Shown here in pieces: positions 1 to 9,478 of a stretch of 64,000 nucleotides of DNA. How positions within the stretch are numbered: the stretch's first letter is position 1; each line of letters opens with the position of its first letter. Below the pieces are notes generated by a model. It ran no database searches. It was not told the DNA's origin and saw only the letters and a program-made list of their open reading frames with translations. Source of the stretch: Adhaeribacter aquaticus DSM 16391 (lineage in GTDB: Bacteria; Bacteroidota; Bacteroidia; Cytophagales; Hymenobacteraceae); contig NZ_KI421517.1 in the NCBI RefSeq assembly GCF_000473365.1, positions 1,579,606-1,643,605 of the forward strand. The letters are read 5' to 3'. The position numbers and the translations under genes were made by a program.

Positions 1-219
1 CAAACAGCGCTAACACTAAATTCGGAACCTAGAACCTTTGCCATTGCCATAATGCTGGCAGCTTCTGTTTCGTTAGTAACACCTTTTGAGCCTTCTTGTA
101 TCTTGGTTTATGGCCCAGGGAAATATAAGTTCAGCGATTTTCTAAAAGTGGGCTCTGGCCTGACCTTATTGTTATTAGTAATCATAATTTTTATGCTACC
201 TATGTTTTGGCCACTATAA
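1..219 (+). CDS. SLC13 (DASS) family permease, C-terminal fragment
   Basis: The window opens inside a reading frame (frame 1) that ends at TAA 217-219, leaving the last 72 residues. The segment has a short TPFEP turn, a VYGPGKYKFSDFLKVG stretch and a final hydrophobic helix ending FWPL. This is the usual C-terminus of SLC13/DASS-type anion symporters, which often read YGPGxYxFxDFxKxG before the last transmembrane helix. The substrate (sulfate, dicarboxylate or other anion) cannot be told from the fragment. The start lies outside the window. Confidence 0.75.
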   Translation, partial: QTALTLNSEPRTFAIAIMLAASVSLVTPFEPSCILVYGPGKYKFSDFLKVGSGLTLLLLVIIIFMLPMFWPL

Positions 220-337
220 ATAAGGCAAAGCGCATTTAGTAGTGCAATTTAATACAGGGCCATTTAAACTGGTTATAATAATTTAAGTATAACGTTAATG
301 GAACTGCCCAAAAATTTAAATGGCTAGAGGAAGAAAA

Positions 338-970
338 ATGAGGGGATTAAAACACATTGTTATACTGCTAATAAGTTATTTCCTATTCCAATGTCAAGCT
401 AAAAAGTCGGAACCGGAACAAATTTTAAGTCAAATTAACCGCACTGAACCGGAAAATCAGGTGGATTCATTAAACAATATTCGGCAGGATGGTCTGGATT
501 ATGAAGACATAAATACTGGTTTATACCGCCAGTTACCGGCCTTTATAACCAGTTATTTAAATGAAAAATATCCTGGATGGCTATTACCAACAATTTCTAA
601 AGAATTTATAGAAGAAACCAGCCAATCCCCTACGGGGCCTTATGTTATTACCGCCGATTTAGATAATAATCAGGTAACGGATTATGCTGTTTTATTTCAA
701 TTTAAAGATAGTATTTATGTTTCTGCTTTTTTCAGACAAAATAATAATCAAATGTCAGAAAAAGTAGTTTCTAAACACCTTGTAAACTCCTATACTAAAA
801 ATGGAAATGCTTTCTTATATATAGAGAGACCTCCCGAAGGAGGTCTTAATAAGGACGCAAAAAATAAAAACACAAAAGCTGGAGATGGAAAAACCATAGT
901 AATTCATGCGGAAAATACTACCCAAACTTTTGTGTATAATGGAAATGATTTTGAAATATCTCCTAATTAA
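338..970 (+). CDS. Hypothetical lipoprotein
   Basis: A 210-residue secreted protein of unknown family. The N-terminus is a basic residue pair, a hydrophobic stretch (HIVILLISYFLF) and a lipobox-like LFQC, so it is probably a lipoprotein anchored at the Cys. The rest is hydrophilic, with a central part (about residues 85-130) that looks like a small alpha/beta fold. I chose ATG 338 because it puts a normal signal peptide at the N-terminus and has an SD-like AGAGGAAG at 326-333; an in-frame ATG at 320 would add six residues. Its stop codon overlaps the convergent TerB-like gene's stop by 2 bp. No function is assigned. Confidence 0.6.
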   Translation: MRGLKHIVILLISYFLFQCQAKKSEPEQILSQINRTEPENQVDSLNNIRQDGLDYEDINTGLYRQLPAFITSYLNEKYPGWLLPTISKEFIEETSQSPTGPYVITADLDNNQVTDYAVLFQFKDSIYVSAFFRQNNNQMSEKVVSKHLVNSYTKNGNAFLYIERPPEGGLNKDAKNKNTKAGDGKTIVIHAENTTQTFVYNGNDFEISPN

Positions 971-1395
971 AAGTTTAAGAAGTTTTGCGATTCCTGTTTT
1001 ATTTGCTCCCGGGATAATCCATCTTTTACACCCATGGATATTTTACGCACTAAAACCCCCACAATCGCTTTCCTAAAGCCTAGTTTAACAGCCATATCCA
1101 CACAAAATTCCATCTCATTGTCATCTACAATACCATCGGCCAGCATCATCTCTACTAAATCATAAATTTGGTCAAACCGTTCGGAATCATTATCCGGAAC
1201 ATGGTGCTTAAAAGAACCAGCATTCGCAATCAAAGATCTAACTTCCTCAGGCTTTAATCCATTTTTCTGACCAATAGTAACAATGTAGTTTAATTCTGTA
1301 GCATCAATATGGCCGTCTACTTTGGCCAATTCTCCTAAATTAAGTAAATGGTTTTTAACCTTTTTTACTTGTTCGCTTTCAAAAAAATTAAACAT
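967..1395 (-). CDS. TerB-like (tellurite-resistance TerB fold) protein
   Basis: A 142-residue all-helical cytoplasmic protein. It has two acidic metal-binding-like segments typical of TerB-like folds: KVDGHIDATEL near residues 24-35 and ADGIVDDNEMEF near residues 86-97, each followed by a helix. The length matches single-domain TerB-like proteins. TerB proteins are linked to stress and metal responses, but the role of isolated ones is unknown. It is a single gene, convergent with the upstream lipoprotein gene (stop codons overlap), with about 300 bp of noncoding DNA behind its start. The family call is from motif and fold impression only. Confidence 0.6.
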   Translation of the reverse strand: MFNFFESEQVKKVKNHLLNLGELAKVDGHIDATELNYIVTIGQKNGLKPEEVRSLIANAGSFKHHVPDNDSERFDQIYDLVEMMLADGIVDDNEMEFCVDMAVKLGFRKAIVGVLVRKISMGVKDGLSREQIKQESQNFLNF

Positions 1396-1702
1396 ATATT
1401 TTTATACATTAAGGTTTAAGGCCAATGGAATCAGGTAATCTAAAAAAATGTTATGTTTAAATTTAAAGGCAAAGAGTGAAACCTTATAATTTAAATATGG
1501 CTATATAGCACCTTACGGGCTCCATTAAGATACGGTGATTTTTTAATTTGGTGCTTAATTTTTGGTTGTTTTTTAATAAAACCAATTATAAAATAGCCTA
1601 TTGAAGAATATTTAATTTTAATGCTTATTTAGACGTCAGGATGAGAGAAAATATAACTTATATTTTCTACAAATATGAATTTGCCAGCTTAATATATATC
1701 AA
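1396..1702. other. Intergenic region upstream of pfkA
   Basis: AT-rich noncoding stretch between the divergent TerB-like gene and pfkA. No convincing ORF or RNA gene was seen. The one clear structure is a 23-bp palindrome at 1646-1668, listed separately. Confidence 0.6.
1646..1668. promoter_or_regulatory. Perfect 23-bp palindrome upstream of pfkA
   Basis: Arms AGAAAATATAA and TTATATTTTCT flank a single central C. It ends 34 bp before the pfkA ATG. It could be an operator for a dimeric regulator or a 5'-UTR hairpin; no T-run follows, so it is not a normal terminator. Confidence 0.4.
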
Positions 1703-2674
1703 ATGAAGAGAATTGCGGTTTTTACATCCGGAGGCGACTCCCCAGGTATGAATGCTTGTATCAGGGCAGTAGTCCGGACGGCCATTTATCATGGTTTAGA
1801 AGTCTATGGCATCCGGAGAGGTTACAATGGTATGATTAAAGGAGAATTCTGGAAAATGGAATCTTCATCGGTAAGCAATACCATCCAAAAAGGTGGAACT
1901 ATCTTAAAATCAGCTCGCAGCCAAGACTTTATGACAAAAGAAGGTAGGCAGAAAGCGTATGAACAACTTAAAGAATACGAAATTGATGGCTTAGTTGCCA
2001 TTGGCGGGAATGGTACATTTACCGGCGCTACCCTCTTTTTCGAAGAATTTGGCATACCCGTAGTAGGAGCTCCCGGCACAATAGATAACGACCTATATGG
2101 CACTGATTATACTATTGGCTACGACACGGCGGTTAACACTGCCCTGGATGCCATCGATAAAATACGGGATACAGCCGATAGCCATGAAAGGGTATTTTTT
2201 GTGGAGGTAATGGGAAGAGACTCAGGTTATATTGCCATGCCTTGTGCAATTGGGGGCGGAGCCGAAATAGTAATGATTCCCGAAACTATTACCTCTGTTC
2301 CGCAGGTAATAGATACGATAAAAAATGGTTGGGAGCGCTCTAAAACTTCTTTTATTATTGTGGTGGCCGAAGGAGATGAAGAAGGTAACGCAACTGATAT
2401 TGCCGCCAAAGTAAAAGAAGCCCTACCTATAATGGATATTAAGGTAACTATTTTGGGCCACGTTCAACGGGGTGGTTCGCCAACGGCGGCCGATCGAATG
2501 TTGGCCAGCCAAATAGGCATTGCTACGGTAGAAGGATTATTGAATGGCAAAACAGATGTAATGGCCGGTATTGTAAATTCTAAATTAGTATTTACGCCTT
2601 TCAAAGATACTATCAATAAAAAGAAAATAATTAACCAGCGCTTTACCCGAATGGTAGAGATATTAAGTGTTTAA
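1703..2674 (+). CDS. pfkA: 6-phosphofructokinase
   Basis: ATP-dependent phosphofructokinase (fructose-6-phosphate to fructose-1,6-bisphosphate, glycolysis), 323 residues, the usual length for the short bacterial enzyme. Visible motifs are the N-terminal nucleotide loop TSGGDSPGMNA (residues 8-18), the catalytic GTIDND loop (125-130, with Asp128 and Asp130), MGRDSG (about 170) and LGHVQRGGSPT. One oddity is that the Mg-ATP motif normally written GGDG reads GGNG here (residues 101-104), so the Asp that helps bind magnesium in the E. coli enzyme is Asn103. The overall family call is firm. It is convergent with miaA, with a shared hairpin between them. Confidence 0.95.
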   Translation: MKRIAVFTSGGDSPGMNACIRAVVRTAIYHGLEVYGIRRGYNGMIKGEFWKMESSSVSNTIQKGGTILKSARSQDFMTKEGRQKAYEQLKEYEIDGLVAIGGNGTFTGATLFFEEFGIPVVGAPGTIDNDLYGTDYTIGYDTAVNTALDAIDKIRDTADSHERVFFVEVMGRDSGYIAMPCAIGGGAEIVMIPETITSVPQVIDTIKNGWERSKTSFIIVVAEGDEEGNATDIAAKVKEALPIMDIKVTILGHVQRGGSPTAADRMLASQIGIATVEGLLNGKTDVMAGIVNSKLVFTPFKDTINKKKIINQRFTRMVEILSV

Positions 2675-2680
2675 GGCTGA

Positions 2681-2716
2681 GGCAGCGTTAAAGATGGAAT
2701 AACCTTTAACGCTGCC
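2681..2716. terminator. Shared hairpin between pfkA and miaA
   Basis: Perfect 13-bp inverted repeat (GGCAGCGTTAAAG / CTTTAACGCTGCC) with a 10-nt loop. It lies just after the pfkA stop and overlaps the last codons of convergent miaA. It lacks a strong T-run on either side, so it may terminate weakly or protect 3' ends. Confidence 0.6.
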
Positions 2717-3635
2717 CTTCATATATTTTCAGGAAGTGTAAAATTTTTCCCCACTCTTCCGGATGAAACCAGGAAAATTCCTGATCCTTCCGAAACCATG
2801 TTAACTGTCGTTTGGCATACCGCCGGCTATTTCTTTTTAAAAGTCTTATCGTTTCCTCCCAATCTTGCTTTCCTTCTAAAAAATCAAAAATTTCTTTGTA
2901 CCCTACTGTTTGTAAAGCGTTATGATTCCGATACGGAAATAATTGCTTTGCTTCTGCCAGTAAACCTTGTTCTAACATTAAATCCATTCGTAAATCAATG
3001 CGCCGATAAAGCTCCTCCCGATCGCGGGTTAGACCAATTTTAACTATGTTAAATGGCCTCTCCTGCTTCTCCTGCAACCGGAAAGATGAATAAGGCTTGC
3101 CACTGGCATAACAGACCTCCAAAGCCCGAATTACCCGCTGGCTATTAGCCTTATCTACAAATTCATAATATTCCGGATCTACTTGTTGCAACTTTATTAA
3201 TAAAGGATTTAACCCCTCGCGGTCTAATTCCTGAATAAGAGCTTCCCGGATATCTGGGGTTACCTCTGGCATCTGATCCATTCCTTCGCAAACAGCCCGT
3301 ATATATAATCCTGATCCTCCAGTTAAGATCACATGATTTTTCAGCTTAAATAATTCTTCTAATTTTTGGAGGGCATCTATTTCAAAAGCACCAGCATTAT
3401 ATTCTTCAGCTATATGATGGGAATTTATGAAATGATGTTTCGCAAGCGCTAACTCTTCTGGCGATGGTTTGGCAGTACCTATATTCATCTCCATATAAAA
3501 CTGCCGCGAATCCGCTGAAATAATTTCAGTGTTTAATATCTGTGCTAAGCGGATGCTAAGGTCGGTTTTACCCACAGCCGTAGGCCCTGCAATTACTATT
3601 AAAGTTTTAGAAGCATTGCTATCCTTGAAGCCCAT
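2706..3635 (-). CDS. miaA: tRNA dimethylallyltransferase
   Basis: MiaA adds a dimethylallyl group from DMAPP to A37 of tRNAs that read codons starting with U. The 309-residue length fits the family. Diagnostic motifs are the P-loop GPTAVGKT (residues 17-24), the ISADSRQFY substrate segment that follows, TGGSGLYI (about 100-107) and the C-terminal KRNSRRYAKRQLTWFR segment that contacts tRNA. It stands alone on the minus strand, convergent with pfkA. Confidence 0.96.
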   Translation of the reverse strand: MGFKDSNASKTLIVIAGPTAVGKTDLSIRLAQILNTEIISADSRQFYMEMNIGTAKPSPEELALAKHHFINSHHIAEEYNAGAFEIDALQKLEELFKLKNHVILTGGSGLYIRAVCEGMDQMPEVTPDIREALIQELDREGLNPLLIKLQQVDPEYYEFVDKANSQRVIRALEVCYASGKPYSSFRLQEKQERPFNIVKIGLTRDREELYRRIDLRMDLMLEQGLLAEAKQLFPYRNHNALQTVGYKEIFDFLEGKQDWEETIRLLKRNSRRYAKRQLTWFRKDQEFSWFHPEEWGKILHFLKIYEGQR

Positions 3636-4222
3636 ATTTTTGATTTTACTTTTAAATTGATTACCCTGCTTCTTGGCATTACTTTACCAGGAGGTAAAGC
3701 CCTTTTGTTCTAAGCGGTAAAAATACTAAAATTAATGGCCAATAATAGTATACTTTTTAAGCTGACAAGCAAGTATCAGGTTCGATTAGGACCAAATATT
3801 ATTTTATTTTTCTAAGCCTTGAGGTACATTCTTTAAAGAAATTATCAGAATTAAACATTAAAAAAGAAACTGGTATAAAGGCATAAAAGCAAGTCAACTA
3901 TTTTATAAGAGAGGCTAACCTCGCTGGTAAATATGTGTTTGCAGAGAAAGAACCAGAATTAAATTTATCTAAACTAACAAATGTTGGAATGAATTCGTTT
4001 ATCCTTTAACAAGGAAACAACTAATAATTAAGGAGCATAATGTTTCGTTTTTATGCTGAACAATAATCCTTGGTAAAAAAGGTTTATTATTGATTAACAA
4101 TTACAAAAACAAGGCAGTTTATCAGGATAACCTCTACGAAATAAATGTTATTGTTTACAGGAATTTTTCTGGTTAATTGATAGTAAACTAATAGGAGCTT
4201 TTATTAAAACTTCCTAACATTA
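3636..4222. other. Noncoding region between miaA and the large histidine kinase
   Basis: About 590 bp of AT-rich DNA with no ORF, RNA or repeat that I can support. Its right end carries the -7 promoter element of the kinase operon (listed separately). Confidence 0.6.
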
Positions 4223-4230
4223 TACTTTTG
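4223..4230 (+). promoter_or_regulatory. Bacteroidota -7 promoter element for the kinase operon
   Basis: TACTTTTG matches the Bacteroidota sigma-A -7 consensus TAnnTTTG. Transcription would begin near 4237, about 9 nt before ATG 4246. This rules out the in-frame TTG at 4228, which lies inside the promoter element. Confidence 0.7.
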
Positions 4231-4245
4231 TTTGCAAACCTACTT

Positions 4246-7200
4246 ATGGCCACTAATAATACTTCTACGCTTCCATTTCCAATAATTAAACTTGCAGAAA
4301 GCCTCTTACAATTGACGGCCCAGGTAAATGGCCAGGATAATGGCATTTTAATTTGTCAGACTGATGGCGATATATTAGCTATAAATAATAAAGCCTCTGT
4401 TATATTAAACGCACAGGGGAGCCAGAATAACAACCTCCTAACCTATTTTCCAAATCAGGAAGAACAAAAAATAAAAATTTTATTTAAGCAGGTACTGCAA
4501 GGCGAAAAAGGAGAAGTAACCATTACCAATACAAACGAATTACAGGATATTAGTCAGAGTTCTCTTTCTGGCTACCGGGTTGATTTTGAAGGAGAAGTAT
4601 TTATTTGCCTGCAATTAAAAAACCCTATTGCTCTGCCTGGTGGGGCAACGCCAAAAACAGAAGAATGCTTTAAAGATATTTTTGAAAATAGTGGAGAGGG
4701 TATCTGTTTATTAGACGAAGAAGGCAACATTCAGGAATCAAATAAAGCCTTCCTGAAATATACAACCTTGTCTAAGGAAGAGTTAAAAGGACAATCTTTC
4801 CGTAATGCTTTATTATTAACAGAATCAGAGTGGGCTAATCTGCTAAAATACGTTTCTAAAGCTTTAACTGGGCAGACTATTAAATTTGATTGGTGGTTCA
4901 AACGAGAAAATGATCAGCAAGTAAATCCTGTAGAAATATTATTAACACCTGGCCTGTTTGCCGGTAAACCAGTAATTGTTTTACGGGCTTTTGATATTCA
5001 GGAGCATGATAATAAAGAACAACATGTATTTTTCGAAAGTAATCAATTAGAGTTTGTTAATTACTTACAAACAAATCTGGCACGGTTTAAATCTTCTGCG
5101 GAGATTTTACAATTTGTTCTGGACCAGTTACTGGAAAAAACACCCGTTATTGGCGGTGGCATTTACCTATACCATAGCTGCGACCACAAGGTTCATTTAT
5201 TAACTATTAATGGCATGCATGGCAGCCTGCTTCAAAGCCACTCCTCCATTCCATTACATCCGGATTTGGCAGGAAATATGACGGCCAGAAATATAAGTAA
5301 GTCTCATAAAAAATTATTTTCTGATTTCGAAAAGCTTATTCCGGCTAAAAATATGGTGCTAATGCCGGTAAGCTCGGACAAGGCTTTTGTGGCAGTTCTG
5401 GTTTTATTTTTACCTGATTCTAAAGATATTGCTTCTTCCTTTACCTCATTAATAAATTCTATTGGTAATAGTATAGGTCAATACATAACCAAACTGGAGC
5501 TTAACAGGCAATTATCTTTTTCAGAAGAGAAATACATGGCTTTGTTTGACTCATCGTCAGATGCCATAATCCTTAGTGATAACAGCCAGATAATTGATTT
5601 TAACCAGGCCGCACTTACCATTCTTGGTTTAAATAAAGAAGATTTACCCGGCGCTGATCTGGCCGAATTATTAAGTAATCAGTGTATAGCAGAGGAAAAA
5701 GCTATCCAGCAAAAAATTCAGGATGTACTGGAAAATGGCAATAAGATAACAACTGAATGGTACACGCAGGTAATTGATAGATCATTAGAAGCCGAAGTAA
5801 CTTTTAATCGCATCCTTATAAACGGGAAATTTTTTCTCCAAACTATTATCCGGGATACAGCCCAACGAAAAGACATACTGGTAGCCAAGCGTAAAGAAGA
5901 ACTTCTTTCGGAGTCGATGAATCAGTTTCGGGAATTTATCAGCCATGTGGAAATGGCTTACCTGAGCCTGGATACAGAAGGACGTATTAAATACCTGAAC
6001 ACCTATTATCAGAAAGTATTAGGATTTGATACCCAGGAGTTATTTGGGAAAGATTACTTTTCATTATTTGTACAGGAAGGTGAACGAGATATTCGCCGGG
6101 CGCAGTACAAACAAATGATTACGGAACGAAACCTGATTAATCATTTTGAAAGGGATATTCTGACAAAATCGGGAGAAATAAAAACCCTTTTCTGGCAGCG
6201 CATGTTTGAATATGATGCCGAGGGCAAAATTGCCGGCGTGATAAGCATTGGCAAAGATGTGACAGATAAAAAAGCTGCCATGGAAGCCTTGAAAGATAAT
6301 AAAAGCCGCCTTCAGGACATTTTTGACAATGCGCACGACTTAATTCAGAATATATCCATTGACAATAAATTTATCTTCGTTAACAAAGCCTGGAAAGATA
6401 AATTAGGGTACGATGACTACGATATTGAGAACCTGACCTTAAACGATATTGTTCACCCGTACTATAAAGCCAAACTGATTTACCAACTCCGCAATTTATA
6501 TAAAGGAGAACATGTAAATAAAATTGAAACTGTTTTTTTAACTAAAGCTGGTAAGCCGGTTCACTTAATTGGCAGTATAAACTGTACCTGGCAAAACGGA
6601 AAACCCGTAGCTTCCCGGGCTATATTACACGATATTACCGACCGTATTAAAGCCGAGCGCCTGCAAAAGGTTTATTACAGTATTGCTAATCTGGCCATTA
6701 GTAGCAAAGACCTTACTTCGCTTTATGGGGCGATTCATAGGGAATTGAGTAAAATCATTGAAACAAATAATATTTTTATTGCTCTTTGTGACGAAGCCCG
6801 TACAACCCTCAATTTCGTATATTATGTAGATCAGTATAAACCCACTGCCCGGTTTATAAATGAACAACCTTTTGCTAACGGTATCTCAGAATACATTATT
6901 AATACCGGAAAACCTCTTTTCCTGCTGAAAGGGGATATTGAGAATTTGCAGGAAAAAGGAGTATTGGCAATACAAACGGCCATACCGGAAGTAATTCTTT
7001 GCTCGCCGTTGGCAGTTGGCGACCGGATTATTGGGGTTATTGCCGTACAGGATTACCGGAAACAGGATGCCTATGTAAGTACAGATATAGAAATACTGCA
7101 TTTTATCTCTAACCAGGTGGCTCTGGCCATTGAACGGAAACATAACGAGGTTCAGATTAACAATCAAAACGCGCGGTTAAAGGCTATATTCGAAAGCGGC

Positions 7201-9477
7201 ACCCACTTAATGTGGTCCATTAACCGAAATGATATTTTTACTTCCTTCAACCAGAACTTTGCTGCTAATTACGAAAGGAAAACCGGAAGCCAGCCCGAAC
7301 TTACTAAAAATTTTGAGGCCTACCTCCGCTCCTATGCCGATCAGGATCAATTTCAGGTTTGGAAATATAATTATGAAAAAGCTTTTGAAGGACAACCGCG
7401 TCATTTCGAAGTTTATTCTCTGACAAATGAAAAAACAGAAGAATGGCAGGAAGTATTCTTAAACCCGATATACCTGGAAGACGGTTCTTTTGAAGAAATA
7501 TCGGCTATGGCGCTTGATATAACGGAGAAAAAGCTTTCCCAGATTGCCCTGGCCGAAAATGAGGTAAAATTCCGGAGCATTTTCGAATCTTTCCAAGACT
7601 TGTATTACCGTACGGATGTGAATGGCTTTATTAATTTAATGAGCCCATCCGTAACTGAAATGCTTAATTTTGATGCAGAGGAGGTACTACATAAGCCCGC
7701 TCATGACCTCTTTGAACATGCCGATGATTTCAAACTTTTACTTGACCGTTTAGAAACAAACGGCCGGGTTCGAAATTTTGAAACGCAGTTGAAAGTTAAA
7801 GACAATGCTATAAAAGAGGTTTTAATTAACTCCAATTTTACCCGCGACAAAGAAGGTAACATCACTGGAATTGAAGGAGTAGCCCGTGACATTACGGAGA
7901 TGAAGCAAATTCAACTCGAATTAATTCGGGCCAAAGAATTAGCTGAAAACTCCTTACAGGCCAAAACCCAGTTCCTGGCCAACATGAGCCACGAGTTGCG
8001 GACTCCAATGAACGGGATTATTGGTATGATTGATTTATTACTCCATACCGTTTCTTCTGACGAACAGCGCGAATACGTTGACACCTTAAGAAGATCATCA
8101 GATGCCTTACTGGCCATTCTAAATGATATTTTGGATTTATCTAAAGTTCAGGCCGGTAAAATGGTTTTAAATATTGATGGGGTAGACCTGCATTATACGC
8201 TGGAAAAAATTCATTCTTTGTTTGACAACCGGGCTACGCAAAAAGATTTAACCTTTACCTATAATATTACTTCTGATACGCCCCGGTTTATCCGGTCAGA
8301 CGAAACCCGTTTATTACAGGTATTGTCTAATCTTACTTCCAATGCTATTAAATTTACTAACTCCGGGGGTATTCATATAGAAGTAAACACGCCTAAAGTA
8401 GAAAACAACTTTTATACAATTCAATTCCGGGTTATTGACAGTGGTATTGGCATTACCGAATTAGATAAAAAAATATTATTCACCAATTTTACTCAATTAG
8501 ATAACTCTTCCACTAAATCATTTGGAGGTACTGGTTTAGGGCTGGCTATTTCTAAACATCTAAGCGAATTGCTAGGTGGCGAAATTGGGGTAGAATCTGT
8601 TTATGGCGAGGGCAGTACCTTCTGGTTTACGATTAAGTGCGAGCGGGCTTTCAATGAAGCTGAGATTTTAAATAACAAGCAAATCCGGGAAGAAGAAAAG
8701 CAAGTACAACATTTTGAGGATTCTCCGGAAATATTACTCGTAGATGATAATGCCATTAATTTAAAAGTAGCAGAACAAATTTTAATCCGGATGGGCTGCC
8801 GTCCTGATATTGCCTATAATGGTTTTGAAGCCATTGAAATGGCCATTAGCAAAAGGTACGATGTTATTTTTATGGATATTCAGATGCCGGAAATGGATGG
8901 CATTACGGCTACCAATGAAATAAAGAAAATGTTAGGTACTGGTTGTCCGCCCATTATAGCCATGACCGCTTATTCGATGAAGGATGATGCAGAAAAATTC
9001 CTGAAACAAGGCCTAGACGATTATATATCTAAACCAGTGAAAGCCAATAATGTGTTTGCTGTTATAAACCGATGGATGCAACCTAACACAGGTGAAAAAA
9101 TATTTATCCTAGCTGAAAACAATAAAAATACTAATATATTTATCGACGAAAATGTTTTAGAACAATTGCGGCAATTAGGCGGTGAAGAATTTGCCAAACA
9201 ATTATATTTTGAGTTTGAGGAAGAAGTAGAACCTTTATTAGAAGAAGCAGCCCAAGAGGTTAAGGCAAAACATTACGTAGAAATATTAAGTACACTACAT
9301 TTAATTAAGGGTACCGGCTTTACCCTTGGCCTTAACCCAATTGCAGAAATGGCTAAAAAACTGGAACATGCAATTCGCCAGCAGGACTTTACCCATGTAG
9401 AGGAAGATTTTGCCCTACTTATTCAAAATTTTAAAGATTTTAAAGAAATTTATCCGAAAAAATTTATTTTAAACTAA
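4246..9477 (+). CDS. Giant hybrid sensor histidine kinase with PAS/GAF array, REC and HPt
   Basis: A 1743-residue soluble kinase with no membrane segment. Approximate order: PAS-like 30-130, PAS 142-255, GAF 266-422, PAS 430-540, PAS 559-675, PAS 687-801, GAF 806-962, PAS 976-1095, PAS 1108-1220, then HisKA (MSHELRTPMNG, phospho-His1249), HATPase (NAIKF N-box, GTGLGLAIS G-box), REC (phospho-Asp1544 in FMDIQMP) and HPt (HLIKGTG, His1685). All relay residues are present, so a full His-Asp-His relay is possible in one chain, with the next gene's REC protein as likely final acceptor. Start chosen at ATG 4246 because of the promoter position. The signal is unknown; the many PAS/GAF domains suggest cytoplasmic redox, gas or small-molecule cues. 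Confidence 0.93.
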   Translation: MATNNTSTLPFPIIKLAESLLQLTAQVNGQDNGILICQTDGDILAINNKASVILNAQGSQNNNLLTYFPNQEEQKIKILFKQVLQGEKGEVTITNTNELQDISQSSLSGYRVDFEGEVFICLQLKNPIALPGGATPKTEECFKDIFENSGEGICLLDEEGNIQESNKAFLKYTTLSKEELKGQSFRNALLLTESEWANLLKYVSKALTGQTIKFDWWFKRENDQQVNPVEILLTPGLFAGKPVIVLRAFDIQEHDNKEQHVFFESNQLEFVNYLQTNLARFKSSAEILQFVLDQLLEKTPVIGGGIYLYHSCDHKVHLLTINGMHGSLLQSHSSIPLHPDLAGNMTARNISKSHKKLFSDFEKLIPAKNMVLMPVSSDKAFVAVLVLFLPDSKDIASSFTSLINSIGNSIGQYITKLELNRQLSFSEEKYMALFDSSSDAIILSDNSQIIDFNQAALTILGLNKEDLPGADLAELLSNQCIAEEKAIQQKIQDVLENGNKITTEWYTQVIDRSLEAEVTFNRILINGKFFLQTIIRDTAQRKDILVAKRKEELLSESMNQFREFISHVEMAYLSLDTEGRIKYLNTYYQKVLGFDTQELFGKDYFSLFVQEGERDIRRAQYKQMITERNLINHFERDILTKSGEIKTLFWQRMFEYDAEGKIAGVISIGKDVTDKKAAMEALKDNKSRLQDIFDNAHDLIQNISIDNKFIFVNKAWKDKLGYDDYDIENLTLNDIVHPYYKAKLIYQLRNLYKGEHVNKIETVFLTKAGKPVHLIGSINCTWQNGKPVASRAILHDITDRIKAERLQKVYYSIANLAISSKDLTSLYGAIHRELSKIIETNNIFIALCDEARTTLNFVYYVDQYKPTARFINEQPFANGISEYIINTGKPLFLLKGDIENLQEKGVLAIQTAIPEVILCSPLAVGDRIIGVIAVQDYRKQDAYVSTDIEILHFISNQVALAIERKHNEVQINNQNARLKAIFESGTHLMWSINRNDIFTSFNQNFAANYERKTGSQPELTKNFEAYLRSYADQDQFQVWKYNYEKAFEGQPRHFEVYSLTNEKTEEWQEVFLNPIYLEDGSFEEISAMALDITEKKLSQIALAENEVKFRSIFESFQDLYYRTDVNGFINLMSPSVTEMLNFDAEEVLHKPAHDLFEHADDFKLLLDRLETNGRVRNFETQLKVKDNAIKEVLINSNFTRDKEGNITGIEGVARDITEMKQIQLELIRAKELAENSLQAKTQFLANMSHELRTPMNGIIGMIDLLLHTVSSDEQREYVDTLRRSSDALLAILNDILDLSKVQAGKMVLNIDGVDLHYTLEKIHSLFDNRATQKDLTFTYNITSDTPRFIRSDETRLLQVLSNLTSNAIKFTNSGGIHIEVNTPKVENNFYTIQFRVIDSGIGITELDKKILFTNFTQLDNSSTKSFGGTGLGLAISKHLSELLGGEIGVESVYGEGSTFWFTIKCERAFNEAEILNNKQIREEEKQVQHFEDSPEILLVDDNAINLKVAEQILIRMGCRPDIAYNGFEAIEMAISKRYDVIFMDIQMPEMDGITATNEIKKMLGTGCPPIIAMTAYSMKDDAEKFLKQGLDDYISKPVKANNVFAVINRWMQPNTGEKIFILAENNKNTNIFIDENVLEQLRQLGGEEFAKQLYFEFEEEVEPLLEEAAQEVKAKHYVEILSTLHLIKGTGFTLGLNPIAEMAKKLEHAIRQQDFTHVEEDFALLIQNFKDFKEIYPKKFILN

Positions 9478-9478
9478 T

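Noticed and set aside
2798-3043. ORF opposite miaA
   Set aside because: It lies entirely inside the miaA reading frame on the other strand and shows no domain; miaA is certain.
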